Part shown: piece after piece, positions 5,176 through 5,302 of the stretch | Numbering within the stretch: position 1 is the stretch's first letter | Layout of the letters: every line of letters begins with the position of its first letter | Source: Bacillota bacterium | GTDB lineage: Bacteria > Bacillota > Clostridia > Christensenellales > CAG-138 | Reading direction: 5' to 3' | DNA: 5,302 nt | NCBI GenBank assembly: GCA_023461495.1 | Contig: JAEYLA010000246.1 | Location: forward strand, 1-5,302 | The notes under the pieces: generated by a model | Told to the model about the DNA's origin: nothing | The model's database searches: none | The model's input: the letters and a program-made list of their open reading frames with translations, nothing else | Made by a program: the position numbers and the translations under genes

Positions 5176-5302
5176 ATGGCAAAAGCAGGCATGCGCCGCC
5201 CGGACGAAGAAGCGCCGCATGGAACAGAAAGCAACAAACGGCTTCATATTGAAAAAAACGATGTCCCCCCTGTGCCTGAAATCCAGGGCAAGGCAAAGAC
5301 CG
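5176..5302 (+). CDS. Small hydrophilic hypothetical protein, 3' end outside window
   Basis: ATG at 5176 follows a near-perfect AAGGAGGA (5163-5170) at 5 nt, so translation initiation here is well supported. The visible 42 residues begin MAKAGMRRPDEEAPHGTESN and end in a Pro-rich segment, VPPVPEIQGKAKT (30-42), still open at the window edge. The sequence is rich in charged residues, Pro and Gly, with no signal peptide, membrane segment or Cys. I cannot assign a family; it looks like a small disordered or spore-associated protein. The frame also stays open upstream to GTG 5035 and ATG 5041 (an AAAGGA lies at 5023-5028), which would add about 45 very basic residues. I prefer 5176 because of its ribosome binding site. 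It could be in one transcript with the 44-aa gene, as no terminator with a T-tract separates them. Confidence 0.6.
   Translation, partial: MAKAGMRRPDEEAPHGTESNKRLHIEKNDVPPVPEIQGKAKT

Overview
The window looks like a stretch of a moderately GC-rich Firmicutes chromosome, most likely an anaerobic member of the Clostridia. The grounds are strong AGGAGG-type ribosome binding sites, a TTG start, a Gram-positive style FMN-binding lipoprotein, and small, highly charged spore-protein-like ORFs. The lineage is inferred from family resemblance only; no rRNA or marker gene is present. I see no mobile element, tRNA, rRNA or CRISPR array.

Layout. (1) Bases 1-1346, + strand: the C-terminal two thirds of a YyaL/SSP411-type protein; its thioredoxin-like N-terminus lies off the left edge. 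(2) Bases 1373-3418, - strand: a two-gene unit read right to left, made of an HD-domain phosphohydrolase (YfbR-like, nucleotide clean-up) followed 36 bp later by a 482-residue protein carrying three GNAT acetyltransferase domains in one chain. This unit converges on the YyaL gene across a 26 bp gap that holds a strong hairpin. (3) Bases 3419-3770: a divergent intergenic region of about 350 bp. It holds a good promoter for the HD gene, a hairpin that overlaps the expected transcription start, several short inverted repeats, and a weaker promoter candidate for the lipoprotein. (4) Bases 3771-4763, + strand: a 330-residue lipoprotein with two tandem FMN-binding-type (PplA-like) repeats, closed by a clear rho-independent terminator. 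(5) Bases 4876-5302, + strand: two tiny hydrophilic protein genes, 44 aa with a TTG start and at least 42 aa cut by the window edge. They are separated by about 165 bp that can fold into a branched RNA.

How the parts fit together. The HD phosphohydrolase and the triple GNAT protein are probably co-transcribed, but no shared pathway is evident. The lipoprotein appears to be a monocistronic, abundantly translated surface protein, by analogy with PplA a possible extracellular flavin carrier. No other electron-transfer gene (ndh2, eetA/B, apbE) is visible here. The window is mostly ordinary chromosome. The points most worth a second look are the triple GNAT fusion, the duplicated lipoprotein with a variant flavinylation motif, the hairpin at the HD gene's transcription start, and the structured spacer between the two small genes.
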